From positions 1-6,482 of the forward strand of contig DWYO01000028.1 in NCBI GenBank assembly GCA_019118725.1: a stretch of DNA of 6,482 nucleotides. The letters run 5' to 3'. The stretch is from Candidatus Parabacteroides intestinavium. GTDB taxonomy: Bacteria; Bacteroidota; Bacteroidia; Bacteroidales; Tannerellaceae. Under the pieces are notes generated by a model, which worked only from the letters and a program-made list of their open reading frames with translations, searched no databases and was not told where the DNA came from. Shown here one piece after another: positions 1 through 5,933 of this stretch (position 1 is its first letter; the number at the start of each line of letters is the position of its first letter). The position numbers and the translations under genes were made by a program.

Positions 1-277
1 TGGGATTTTTGGGGAACCAGCCTTTCAAAACTCTTTCTTTTTGCTCAAAAACCTCTTTGATTGACCAAAAAGAAGAAAAGGCAAATACGCCGCAGATGGT
101 GGAACCTAAAATATTTTCAATAAGCAGAGAGGCTACGGTGCCGATTAGTCCGAATATGAGGAATACCCACCAGCTCTTTGTTCCCCAATAATATTCTGCT
201 TTTACCACTAAAGGATGAAATAGTCCAATTACTAAAAAAGTAATGACTCCTATTAATAGCCCGTACCAGTTTACCAT
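1..277 (-). CDS. DUF4491-like small membrane protein (C-terminus cut by window edge)
   Basis: An open frame starts at the ATG complementary to 275-277 and runs 92 codons to the left edge without a stop. The visible protein is very hydrophobic, with likely membrane segments near residues 5-21, 36-53 and 56-73. It ends in a charged stretch (EVFEQKERVLKGWFPKNP) that should lie outside the membrane. The opening GLLIGVITFLVIGLFHPLVVKAEYYWG, the WWVF motif and the final KGWFPKNP match what I recall of the DUF4491 family, small proteins of about 95-100 residues found in Bacteroidales. On that basis only the last few residues are missing. The family has no known function to my knowledge. The gene lies beyond the terminator of the secG operon, so it probably has its own promoter in 278-410. 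The start is preceded by an A-rich leader with no Shine-Dalgarno sequence. Confidence 0.82.
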   Translation of the reverse strand, partial: MVNWYGLLIGVITFLVIGLFHPLVVKAEYYWGTKSWWVFLIFGLIGTVASLLIENILGSTICGVFAFSSFWSIKEVFEQKERVLKGWFPKNP

Positions 278-415
278 AAGTTTTAGTTTTTAAGTTGTAA
301 GTTTTTTTAGTTTGTAAGAATAATCAAAATGTGAATCCACTATCCTTTCATCGTGTTGAACATACCCAAAGAGATGACGCAAGGATATTAGATATTTATC
401 ATTTAGATACGTTGT
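278..415. other. AT-rich spacer and leader before the DUF4491-like gene
   Basis: This spacer separates the secG terminator from the start of the membrane protein gene. I see no gene in it. The 40 bases before the start codon, read on the minus strand, are almost all A, C and T, with repeated AAACT/AACTTA-like units. A promoter for the downstream gene is expected here. Only weak, one-mismatch versions of the Bacteroidetes -7 box (TATCCTTG, TCTCTTTG) are visible, and neither has a suitably spaced TTG, so I do not place a promoter. Confidence 0.5.
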
Positions 416-457
416 TAAAAAACAAAGGCTACTTCAAAGTTGTTGAAATAGCCTTTT
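416..457 (-). terminator. Intrinsic terminator after secG
   Basis: On the minus strand an 8-bp stem (AAAGGCTA at 449-456 pairing with 424-431) continues, after one mismatch, into a second 5-bp stem (TTCAA/TTGAA) closed by a 5-base loop. It is followed by GTTTTTT (417-423). A long hairpin plus U-tract about 27 bases past the secG stop is a standard rho-independent terminator for this operon. On the plus strand the hairpin is followed by only four T, so it would work less well in that direction, and no plus-strand gene needs it. Confidence 0.9.
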
Positions 458-483
458 CTATTCATTAACTGATATTATTTCGT

Positions 484-885
484 TTATTTCGGTTCACCAT
501 TATTATCAGCTGCTGCTGGCGCCGCTTCGTTCGGTGTAGCCTCAGTAGACGGAGCTTCTGTTTGCTGTGCTGTTCCGAAATCCGGAGAAACTGCGTTTGG
601 ATCAATAGTAACGGCCTCATTTACCTGTTGTTTGATCTCTGATTGGTTGGCATTGCGTTCGTCATGAGGAATAAACGCTGTGATGATAATACTCAGTGCG
701 ACAACAGTTCCCGCTAAAGTCCATGTAGCTTTCTCCAAAAAGTCTGTTGTTTTGCGAACGCCCATAATCTGGTTTGATGATGAAAATCCTGAAGCCAATC
801 CTCCACCTTTGGAATTCTGAATCAAAACTATCAGAATGAGCAAAATGGCCGCAATCAGAATCAAGATAGAAATAAATACGTACAT
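484..885 (-). CDS. secG: Preprotein translocase subunit SecG
   Basis: SecG is the small auxiliary subunit of the SecYEG channel in the inner membrane and helps SecA-driven protein export. The 133-residue protein has two membrane helices (about residues 3-22 and 55-73). The cytoplasmic loop between them carries the family signature QNSKGGGLASGFSSS near 23-37, followed by a conserved-looking RKTTDFLEKATW stretch. After the second helix comes a tail of about 60 residues rich in Ala, Pro, Glu, Asn and Thr, low in complexity and probably disordered, which makes the protein longer than the roughly 110-residue E. coli SecG. The start is preceded by an A/T-only context (AATAAATTTAAAA), typical for this phylum. 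It follows the TPR gene by 8 bases and ends the operon, with an intrinsic terminator just downstream. Confidence 0.95.
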   Translation of the reverse strand: MYVFISILILIAAILLILIVLIQNSKGGGLASGFSSSNQIMGVRKTTDFLEKATWTLAGTVVALSIIITAFIPHDERNANQSEIKQQVNEAVTIDPNAVSPDFGTAQQTEAPSTEATPNEAAPAAADNNGEPK

Positions 886-893
886 TTTTAAAT

Positions 894-1658
894 TTATTTT
901 TTAGTGTTAATAATCAATTTTTCCAAGAATCTAATTTGGTCTGCAAAGTAAATATTTTTTTCTGGATATTTCAAGTTTAAGTTTCTAATTATTTGTAAAG
1001 CTCGGTCATAACGTTTCTGTTTTACATAAATCCGTGCTAATGTTTCGGTAAAATAGGTGTCATCTAACGATTTAATAGACACCTCTTCTACAGGATCTTC
1101 GACATCGACTTCTGTATCAGCCGCAGTCTCTTCCGGAAAAATTATCTTGCGTGTGGAGTCGCCGGCTATAAATGAGTCAATTAAATCCTGGTGTTTTAGT
1201 TTTACCTCAGGGGAATCGGAAGCTTGAGCTTCTTCTTCCTCTTTTCCTTTTTCATATTGTACACTGTGAAAATAGTCGGTCGTTGCAGATGGTTCAAGCA
1301 ATAAGGTCTCCGTTTTTTCCGAAACTGTCTGATTGAGCGGGTTGGATGCCAGGAAAGCATCGATCAAGTCGAACGAACTGGTCGTTGCGTTCTGTTGTTC
1401 GTCTGAAGACTCGGAAGGAGCTTCCTCTTTTCCGTTTACCAACGTGTATAGAACTTTCCGGTTGGCTACATCGATGGCCAGCCGTTTCAGTTCGTTCTCA
1501 AAATCAGGATTCTGAAAAGAAGAGAGGGCTTTCAGATAAAGAAGCTTAGCCGTCTGGAAATAAGGGTAAGCCTCCATGAGCTGTTTTAGCTCTTCCCGCA
1601 AATCGGCCGGTAAAGAATCCAGATGTTGGATATATTGATGTAATTCAAGTGCATTCAT
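894..1658 (-). CDS. Tetratricopeptide-repeat protein with acidic linker
   Basis: This 254-residue protein has no signal peptide or membrane helix and so should be cytoplasmic. Three regions can be seen. An N-terminal helical domain (about 1-75) contains the segment LREELKQLMEAYPYFQTAKLLYLKALSS, which itself resembles a TPR-like helical pair. A low-complexity, strongly acidic, Ser/Glu-rich middle (about 76-195) includes a run of four Glu. A C-terminal TPR (about 202-235, YFTETLARIYVKQKRYDRALQIIRNL) shows the expected Ala/Tyr/Ala-Leu spacing and the closing YPEKN. TPRs bind partner proteins, but the partner is unknown. It sits between lptE (17-base gap) and secG (8-base gap), an arrangement I recall from other Bacteroidales, so a role in envelope biogenesis is plausible but unproven. 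Confidence 0.88.
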   Translation of the reverse strand: MNALELHQYIQHLDSLPADLREELKQLMEAYPYFQTAKLLYLKALSSFQNPDFENELKRLAIDVANRKVLYTLVNGKEEAPSESSDEQQNATTSSFDLIDAFLASNPLNQTVSEKTETLLLEPSATTDYFHSVQYEKGKEEEEAQASDSPEVKLKHQDLIDSFIAGDSTRKIIFPEETAADTEVDVEDPVEEVSIKSLDDTYFTETLARIYVKQKRYDRALQIIRNLNLKYPEKNIYFADQIRFLEKLIINTKK

Positions 1659-1676
1659 GCTTTATGCAGTCTGATA

Positions 1677-2192
1677 TCACCAGTTGGCTACAGTCGCGTT
1701 ATAAATCTGGTCTGCCAATTCCTCAATAATCTCTGTGCACAATTCATCTTGCACGTCTTGAAGCATGCGGCTGCTGTCAAATTCACGGTAGGCCGAGAAA
1801 GACTGTTCGAAATCCTCCTCTGCATTTGTCCGGTTTGCATAGCGTACTTTTACCGTTATTGTCAGTTTGGTGCGTGATGACAAGGCATCTTCTTGAACTG
1901 CCATAGCTGCCAGGTCATATCCCGTGATTTCTCCTTCCAGTTCCAGGTCTCCGTTATTGTTTACCAATGAGAGGCGGGTTTGGCGTACATAGATGTCTTT
2001 TAAGCCTTCCGTAAACTGCTGAGCCAACGGTGGATATACCATAGGTGCTTGATTAGGAAAGTCTTTGATGGTTATTGTCTTGACCTTAGTATAGTCGATG
2101 GATGCTCCGTTAGGCGTATAAGAAATCTTACATGCCGTAACAAGACTGATAAACAGGATGACAAGGCTTATTAAAATTCTTACTGATTTCAT
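1677..2192 (-). CDS. lptE: LptE family LPS-assembly lipoprotein
   Basis: LptE is an outer-membrane lipoprotein that plugs the LptD barrel and helps insert lipopolysaccharide into the outer leaflet. The 171-residue product begins with a lipoprotein signal peptide: K2 and R5, a hydrophobic core (I6-V18), and the lipobox V18-T19-A20-C21, with C21 the predicted lipidated residue. Residues after the cysteine (KISYTPNG) lack the acidic cluster that marks surface-exposed lipoproteins in Bacteroides, consistent with a periplasm-facing protein. The mature part has the features expected of Bacteroidetes LptE: an early IDYTKVKTITIKDFPNQAP strand region, a PLAQQFTEGLKDIYVRQTRL helix, an LELEGEITGYDLA strand and a C-terminal helix. 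It begins 6 bases after the sigma-54 activator gene, so the two are co-transcribed. Sequence identity with enterobacterial LptE is expected to be very low. Confidence 0.87.
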   Translation of the reverse strand: MKSVRILISLVILFISLVTACKISYTPNGASIDYTKVKTITIKDFPNQAPMVYPPLAQQFTEGLKDIYVRQTRLSLVNNNGDLELEGEITGYDLAAMAVQEDALSSRTKLTITVKVRYANRTNAEEDFEQSFSAYREFDSSRMLQDVQDELCTEIIEELADQIYNATVANW

Positions 2193-2198
2193 GCTGGT

Positions 2199-3383
2199 TT
2201 ATTCTAAATTATACTCTTTGATTTTCCGATATAAAGTTCTTTCTGATATTTTCAGGTCGGCTGCAGCATTCTTCCGTTTCCCACCATTGCGCTCCAAGGC
2301 TTTCTTTATCATATCTTTTTCAACCTCTTCCAAAGACAGGGTCTCTTCCTCCACGGTCTCCGCTTCCTGGACAATAGGTGTCTGGATAGGAGTAACCGGA
2401 TGGATTGGGTGCGGGTACGTATTTTCTTTCACCATATCTACTGGTACATTTCCGCTCATGATGTCGTGTACCAGTTTCTTCAGGTCATTCACATCTTTAC
2501 GCATATCAAACAGGATCTGATACAGTATTTCGCGTTCGTTTGCAAAAGATTTCTGTTCGTTTTCCTGTTTGACCAGAACCGGATATTTCTCCATGTTCAG
2601 ATTAGGCAAGTAGGTGCGTAGAATATCGGCTGTAATCTCTCTCTCTTCTTCGATAACCGAAATACGTTCCGTGACATTCTTCAATTCTCGGATATTTCCC
2701 GGCCACCGGTAGGAAGTCAGTAACCGCCGGGCGTTTTCATCCAAGCGAACGGCCGGCATCCGGTATTTTTCGGCACAGTCGGCAGCAAACTTCCTGAACA
2801 GTAAGATAATATCTTCCGAACGATCCCGTAAAGGGGGAATTTGAATAGGAACAGTACTTAAACGGTAGTATAAATCTTCACGAAACTTGCCGTTGGCAAC
2901 TGCCTGCACCAGATTCACATTCGTAGCGGCTACGATGCGAACATTCGTCTTTTGTACTTTTGAAGATCCCACTTTGATAAACTCGCCACTTTCCAGTACG
3001 CGTAGCAAACGGGCTTGTGTAGGCAAAGGCAGCTCTCCGGCTTCATCCAGAAAAATTGTTCCGCCGTCGGCTACCTCAAAATACCCTTTCCGATCGGCCA
3101 AAGCTCCCGTGAACGAGCCCTTTTCATGTCCGAAAAGTTCCGAGTCAATGGTCCCTTCTGGTATGGCACCGCAGTTTACCGCGATATATTGGCCATGTTT
3201 ACGGGCACTGTTCTGATGGATAATTTGAGGGAATACCTCTTTGCCGACTCCACTTTCTCCGGTAATCAGCACCGATAGATCCGTAGGGGCTACTTGCAAT
3301 GCAACATCGATAGCGCGGTTCAGACCTACGCTGTTGCCTATGATTCCAAAACGTTGCTTTATTTGTTGAAGATCTATTTTCAT
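2199..3383 (-). CDS. Sigma-54-dependent transcriptional activator (AAA+ and Fis-type HTH, no sensor domain)
   Basis: Bacterial enhancer-binding protein that uses ATP hydrolysis to open promoters bound by RpoN RNA polymerase. Counting from the ATG at 3383 (394 residues), the AAA+ domain starts almost at once. Walker A is GESGVGKE (42-49), the sigma-54 contact loop is GSFTGA (89-94), Walker B is GGTIFLDEAGEL (107-118, D113/E114), arginines in FREDLYYRL are at 168 and 174, and sensor II is in WPGNIREL (227-234). A linker of about 80 residues leads to a Fis-type helix-turn-helix at about 349-394 (NAAADLKISERTLYRKIKEY). There is no receiver, GAF or PAS domain. An in-frame TTG at 3410 would add nine residues, but it overlaps the promoter -7 box, so I prefer 3383, which has an A-rich context (GAACTAAAA). 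First gene of the operon with lptE, the TPR gene and secG. Confidence 0.95.
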   Translation of the reverse strand: MKIDLQQIKQRFGIIGNSVGLNRAIDVALQVAPTDLSVLITGESGVGKEVFPQIIHQNSARKHGQYIAVNCGAIPEGTIDSELFGHEKGSFTGALADRKGYFEVADGGTIFLDEAGELPLPTQARLLRVLESGEFIKVGSSKVQKTNVRIVAATNVNLVQAVANGKFREDLYYRLSTVPIQIPPLRDRSEDIILLFRKFAADCAEKYRMPAVRLDENARRLLTSYRWPGNIRELKNVTERISVIEEEREITADILRTYLPNLNMEKYPVLVKQENEQKSFANEREILYQILFDMRKDVNDLKKLVHDIMSGNVPVDMVKENTYPHPIHPVTPIQTPIVQEAETVEEETLSLEEVEKDMIKKALERNGGKRKNAAADLKISERTLYRKIKEYNLE

Positions 3384-3407
3384 TTTTAGTTCAATCCTGA
3401 TTTTCCC

Positions 3408-3439
3408 CAAAGATACAAATAATCACTTGTTCTTACAAG
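3408..3439 (-). promoter_or_regulatory. Bacteroidetes-type housekeeping promoter for the activator-lptE-TPR-secG operon
   Basis: Read on the minus strand, TATCTTTG (3408-3415) is a perfect match to the Bacteroidetes -7 box TAnnTTTG. CTTG (3436-3439) lies 20 bases upstream as a three-of-four match to the -33 TTTG. The predicted transcript would begin near 3400, giving a leader of about 15-20 bases before the ATG at 3383. The -33 element lies inside the last codons of the acyltransferase gene and within a small inverted repeat (CTTGT/ACAAG, 3426-3439). No terminator precedes it, so the upstream operon may also read through. Confidence 0.65.
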
Positions 3440-4256
3440 CGTATGTTTGCTCATACAGATATTTTCCTAAATTTTCGTCCTTATCGAATGAGGCGATTTG
3501 GCTGGCCGGGATAGGATCCCCTACGTAAACATCGACAGTACGTCCTCGTTTGTTGAATACTTCCGGTACAACTCGCAGGGTACGAAGTTGCCAGCTGATG
3601 TTTCCCAGCCAATAGAAAAAATCAGAGTTTAAAAAGTCAAAATAGATCGGATAAACAGGGACATTCGCTTTGTGGATTAGTCTGATCACACTCCGTGTCC
3701 AGGGTAAATCCCGAACTGCTTTTTGTTCTTTATTGTAAAAAGACATGGCTCCCGCAGGGAAAAATCCTATGGGATGACCGGCTTGAATATGTTGCAGGCA
3801 CAGACGGACTCCATTTAGGTTGGCCATGTTTCCTCCACCCTGATGTTTGGTATCTGGATGAACCGATATGAAGTTGTCGTTCATTGCTCCGACTTTCGAC
3901 AGGATGCCGTTCACCATCACCTTGAAGTCGGGTCGGCGGGAGGCGACAATATCGATCAGCATGATACCGTCCAGTGATCCTATTGGATGGTTTGATACTG
4001 TGATAAATGCACCTTCCGGTAGATGATCCAATACCTCAGCGTGATGCAACTTGTATTTTATGTCGATCAGTGGATCTCGTAGCAAAGAAGAGGTAAAAGC
4101 CGCTCCCCGCAGGTGACAGCTATTTTTGTGGGCTTGGTTCACCTTGTCTATACTTAAGCTTTTGATAAGTAACTTACCGATCCCTTCTCCAATCTTCGTT
4201 TTGAAAAAGGGCGAGAGCTGCTTCAAATCGTCTATGTCAACAACGGTCTCTTTCAT
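3423..4256 (-). CDS. Lysophospholipid acyltransferase family protein (hemolysin/OlsA-like LPLAT)
   Basis: These enzymes move an acyl chain from acyl-ACP or acyl-CoA to a hydroxyl of a lysolipid at the inner face of the cytoplasmic membrane. In this 277-residue protein the catalytic block is NHPIGSLDG (89-97). H90 and D96 are separated by five residues, as I recall for the putative-hemolysin/OlsA-like branch (compare NHPxGxxDG), rather than the HX4D of classical PlsC. The second block, FFPAGAMSFY (165-174), stands where PlsC has FPEGTRS. No strong membrane helix is seen; short hydrophobic patches suggest peripheral binding. The N-terminal 70 residues form an extension typical of this branch. 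The gene starts 46 bases after the CDP-alcohol phosphatidyltransferase and probably belongs to the same transcript. The substrate could be a lysophosphatidic acid, an N-acyl amino acid (as for ornithine or glycine lipids) or another lysolipid; the sequence does not decide. Confidence 0.85.
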   Translation of the reverse strand: MKETVVDIDDLKQLSPFFKTKIGEGIGKLLIKSLSIDKVNQAHKNSCHLRGAAFTSSLLRDPLIDIKYKLHHAEVLDHLPEGAFITVSNHPIGSLDGIMLIDIVASRRPDFKVMVNGILSKVGAMNDNFISVHPDTKHQGGGNMANLNGVRLCLQHIQAGHPIGFFPAGAMSFYNKEQKAVRDLPWTRSVIRLIHKANVPVYPIYFDFLNSDFFYWLGNISWQLRTLRVVPEVFNKRGRTVDVYVGDPIPASQIASFDKDENLGKYLYEQTYACKNK

Positions 4257-4302
4257 AACCTTCTGATTTGATAACTTTTAAACTCAAAAACTTATCTTTA
4301 CC
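4257..4302 (-). other. Short intergenic spacer
   Basis: The 46-base AT-rich gap between the phosphatidyltransferase stop and the acyltransferase start is the longest inside the upstream block. I see neither a hairpin with a T-tract nor a -7 box matching TAnnTTTG, so continued transcription is the simplest reading. Confidence 0.45.
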
Positions 4303-5193
4303 CTATCTGTTCAGGAACGAACGGCAAATATTTTCATGCCGTCTCATGCAGAAAAACAGTACGGTGTTCAGCACCAGTATCTCATACAGGTAATAGGCCC
4401 ATACATACCCGGACAACATGATGATAAACATGACGATGGTCCGCCCGTTGAAAGTCATCAAATCGATATATTTCATCAATTGTTTGCTTTGCTTCCGGAA
4501 ATCGGTCCGGATATCTTGCGGAAAATCATCTCCATACTTGGCATGCAGATTCCGGAGCATCAATTGGAGCACCGGGGTAGCTTTCACCTGAATCAAAGTG
4601 TACCAGCGATACAACAGGTAAAAGAACTTCGTGATGCCATACTGGGTTTGTTTATGCTGTTCCACTACTTGTTCCAGTGATTGGAACTCCGCCCCCTTCT
4701 CTTTGCTGATGAAATAGAGATGCAATGTCTTGTAATAGTCTGTTATATTGGCCTGTAGCAGATGAGACATTCCCGACATCACCGCCAGGGCAAAGAACCA
4801 ATAGCAGCCGGTTTGATGCGATAAGCGCAAAGCCAATCCTATGTAGATGGACGCAAACCAGATATCTCCGGCAAGTCCGTCAAGGATCCGGCCGATTTTT
4901 GACTTGATGCCGGTCAGCCGGGCCAATTGTCCGTCTACGCAATCCAGGATATTGGCACATATCAGGCAGATAATGCCGTAAACTGTATATATAAACTCGT
5001 CCTGGTAAAAAAGAAATCCGGTAGCCGCGCCCACAAAGATGGAAATGATAGTTATCATGTTCGGGGTCACACCGGTGTTCCGAAGAGCACGGGCTATCTG
5101 AAATCCTATGGGACGATAAAATATACGGTCTATGAAATTCTCCGTCTCGATCGACTTCAAAGAAGCCTCATACTCTTTATTCAGTTCTTTCAT
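4303..5193 (-). CDS. CDP-alcohol phosphatidyltransferase family membrane protein
   Basis: This family transfers a phospho-alcohol from a CDP-alcohol to an acceptor alcohol, releasing CMP, within the inner membrane. The signature covers residues 84-110 (numbered from 5193, 296 aa): D84-x2-D87-G88-x2-A91-R92, then eight residues, G101-x3-D105. The fourth aspartate is at 110 rather than 109, where glycine stands. Likely membrane helices lie near 46-63, 67-83, 110-127 and 133-150, with one or two more after about residue 255. A polar stretch of about 100 residues (about 155-250) between them is larger than in a minimal family member. An ATG at 5223 would overlap the preceding gene by 23 bases in a poor start context. 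The ATG at 5193, preceded by AAATGAACAAAGC, leaves a 7-base gap and is preferred. The substrate is unknown; the neighbouring cytidylyltransferase may supply its CDP-linked donor. Confidence 0.9.
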   Translation of the reverse strand: MKELNKEYEASLKSIETENFIDRIFYRPIGFQIARALRNTGVTPNMITIISIFVGAATGFLFYQDEFIYTVYGIICLICANILDCVDGQLARLTGIKSKIGRILDGLAGDIWFASIYIGLALRLSHQTGCYWFFALAVMSGMSHLLQANITDYYKTLHLYFISKEKGAEFQSLEQVVEQHKQTQYGITKFFYLLYRWYTLIQVKATPVLQLMLRNLHAKYGDDFPQDIRTDFRKQSKQLMKYIDLMTFNGRTIVMFIIMLSGYVWAYYLYEILVLNTVLFFCMRRHENICRSFLNR

Positions 5194-5200
5194 GCTTTGT

Positions 5201-5929
5201 TCATTTATAAGAATAACCGCCATCTACGACGACTATCTCCCCATTAAAATATTTATTTTCTATCAACATCTTATATACTTCCGCTACCTCTTCCGGCTCG
5301 CAGAAACGCCCCAGCGACACTTTCCGTTCGATGTTTTGGCGGATTTCGGCCGGCTTGGTTTTCTGCCATTCTGTATCTACGAACCCCGGAGCTACACCAT
5401 TGACTCTCACCTCGTAGGGGACCAGAAACTTAACCAGATTTTTGACCAGACTGTGGACTGCACTTTTGGTGACACCGTATGCCAGCGAGACCGAATGTGG
5501 CTCGATAGCCATCAATGATCCTGTGAAGACCACACTTCCTCCTTTACGGATATGGCTGATAATCCGTTGCAATAAAAATACCGGAAAGTGTACATTCGCC
5601 GTAAACACCCGTTGCCAGTCGGCAAATTGCATCTTCTCGAACGCATCCCGGCATGTTATTCCGGCATTCAGCACCAATGCCTCTATCTGTATTTGTTGTT
5701 TGTCCAAATAAGTGGCTATCGTCTCGATACTGTGCATGTCCGAACTATCGGCTTGCAACACTCGGACAGAAACGCCATATAGGCTCTCCAGTTCTGTCCG
5801 TACCTCTTCGGCACGTTGTGTGTCTGAAGCGAAAGTCAATAATAACTGATACCCCGACCGAGCCAGGCATTCGGCCACTGCTTTACCGATACCTTTTGTC
5901 CCGCCGGTTATGAATGCATATTTTTCCAT
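5201..5929 (-). CDS. SDR family NAD(P)-dependent oxidoreductase (FabG-like)
   Basis: Classical short-chain dehydrogenase/reductase of 242 residues, the usual length. The dinucleotide-binding motif is TGGTKGIG (8-15), followed by D61 in the adenine-contact position and NAG (88-90). The catalytic tetrad is complete: N112, S138, Y151 and K155 (YGVTK). The later NGVAPGFVDTE segment and the C-terminal G-E-I-V-V-V-D-G-G end are typical of FabG-like members. The residues after the second strand do not clearly settle NADPH versus NADH; a Ser-Asp pair follows it (S35-D36). It starts 4 bases after the cytidylyltransferase stop and ends 7 bases before the phosphatidyltransferase start, so it is tightly coupled to both. 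By context it may reduce or oxidise a sugar- or polyol-phosphate headgroup precursor. A general 3-oxoacyl reductase role is the alternative. Confidence 0.93.
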   Translation of the reverse strand: MEKYAFITGGTKGIGKAVAECLARSGYQLLLTFASDTQRAEEVRTELESLYGVSVRVLQADSSDMHSIETIATYLDKQQIQIEALVLNAGITCRDAFEKMQFADWQRVFTANVHFPVFLLQRIISHIRKGGSVVFTGSLMAIEPHSVSLAYGVTKSAVHSLVKNLVKFLVPYEVRVNGVAPGFVDTEWQKTKPAEIRQNIERKVSLGRFCEPEEVAEVYKMLIENKYFNGEIVVVDGGYSYK

Positions 5930-5933
5930 TTTC

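Noticed and set aside
9..191. Plus-strand 60-codon frame at the left edge
   Set aside because: The minus strand encodes the hydrophobic DUF4491-like protein with a good start and motif match; the plus-strand translation is nondescript.
3164..3180. TGGCACCGCAGTTTAC on the plus strand as a possible sigma-54 site
   Set aside because: The -12 half lacks GC, it lies antisense inside the activator's coding sequence, and nothing on that strand could use it.
2158..3278. Plus-strand open frames opposite the sigma-54 activator
   Set aside because: The opposite strand encodes an unbroken AAA+/HTH protein with all motifs; these frames show no independent signals.
3426..3439. Small inverted repeat CTTGT-TCTT-ACAAG at the end of the acyltransferase gene as a terminator
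   Set aside because: The 5-bp stem is too short and no T-tract follows; it more likely reflects coding sequence and the -33 element.
4257..4302. Promoter in the gap before the acyltransferase
   Set aside because: No TAnnTTTG box is present; TAAGTTTTTG has the wrong spacing between TA and TTTG.
4954..4967. GG-N10-GC spacing (TTGGCACATATCAGGCAG) resembling a sigma-54 promoter on the plus strand
   Set aside because: It lies inside the phosphatidyltransferase gene on the opposite strand, the -12 part (AGGCA) fits poorly, and no plus-strand gene follows.
4336..5518. Plus-strand open frames of 60-128 codons opposite the phosphatidyltransferase and SDR genes
   Set aside because: They are antisense to genes with full family motifs, have no recognisable domains, and carry unlikely compositions; they are shadows of the real frames.
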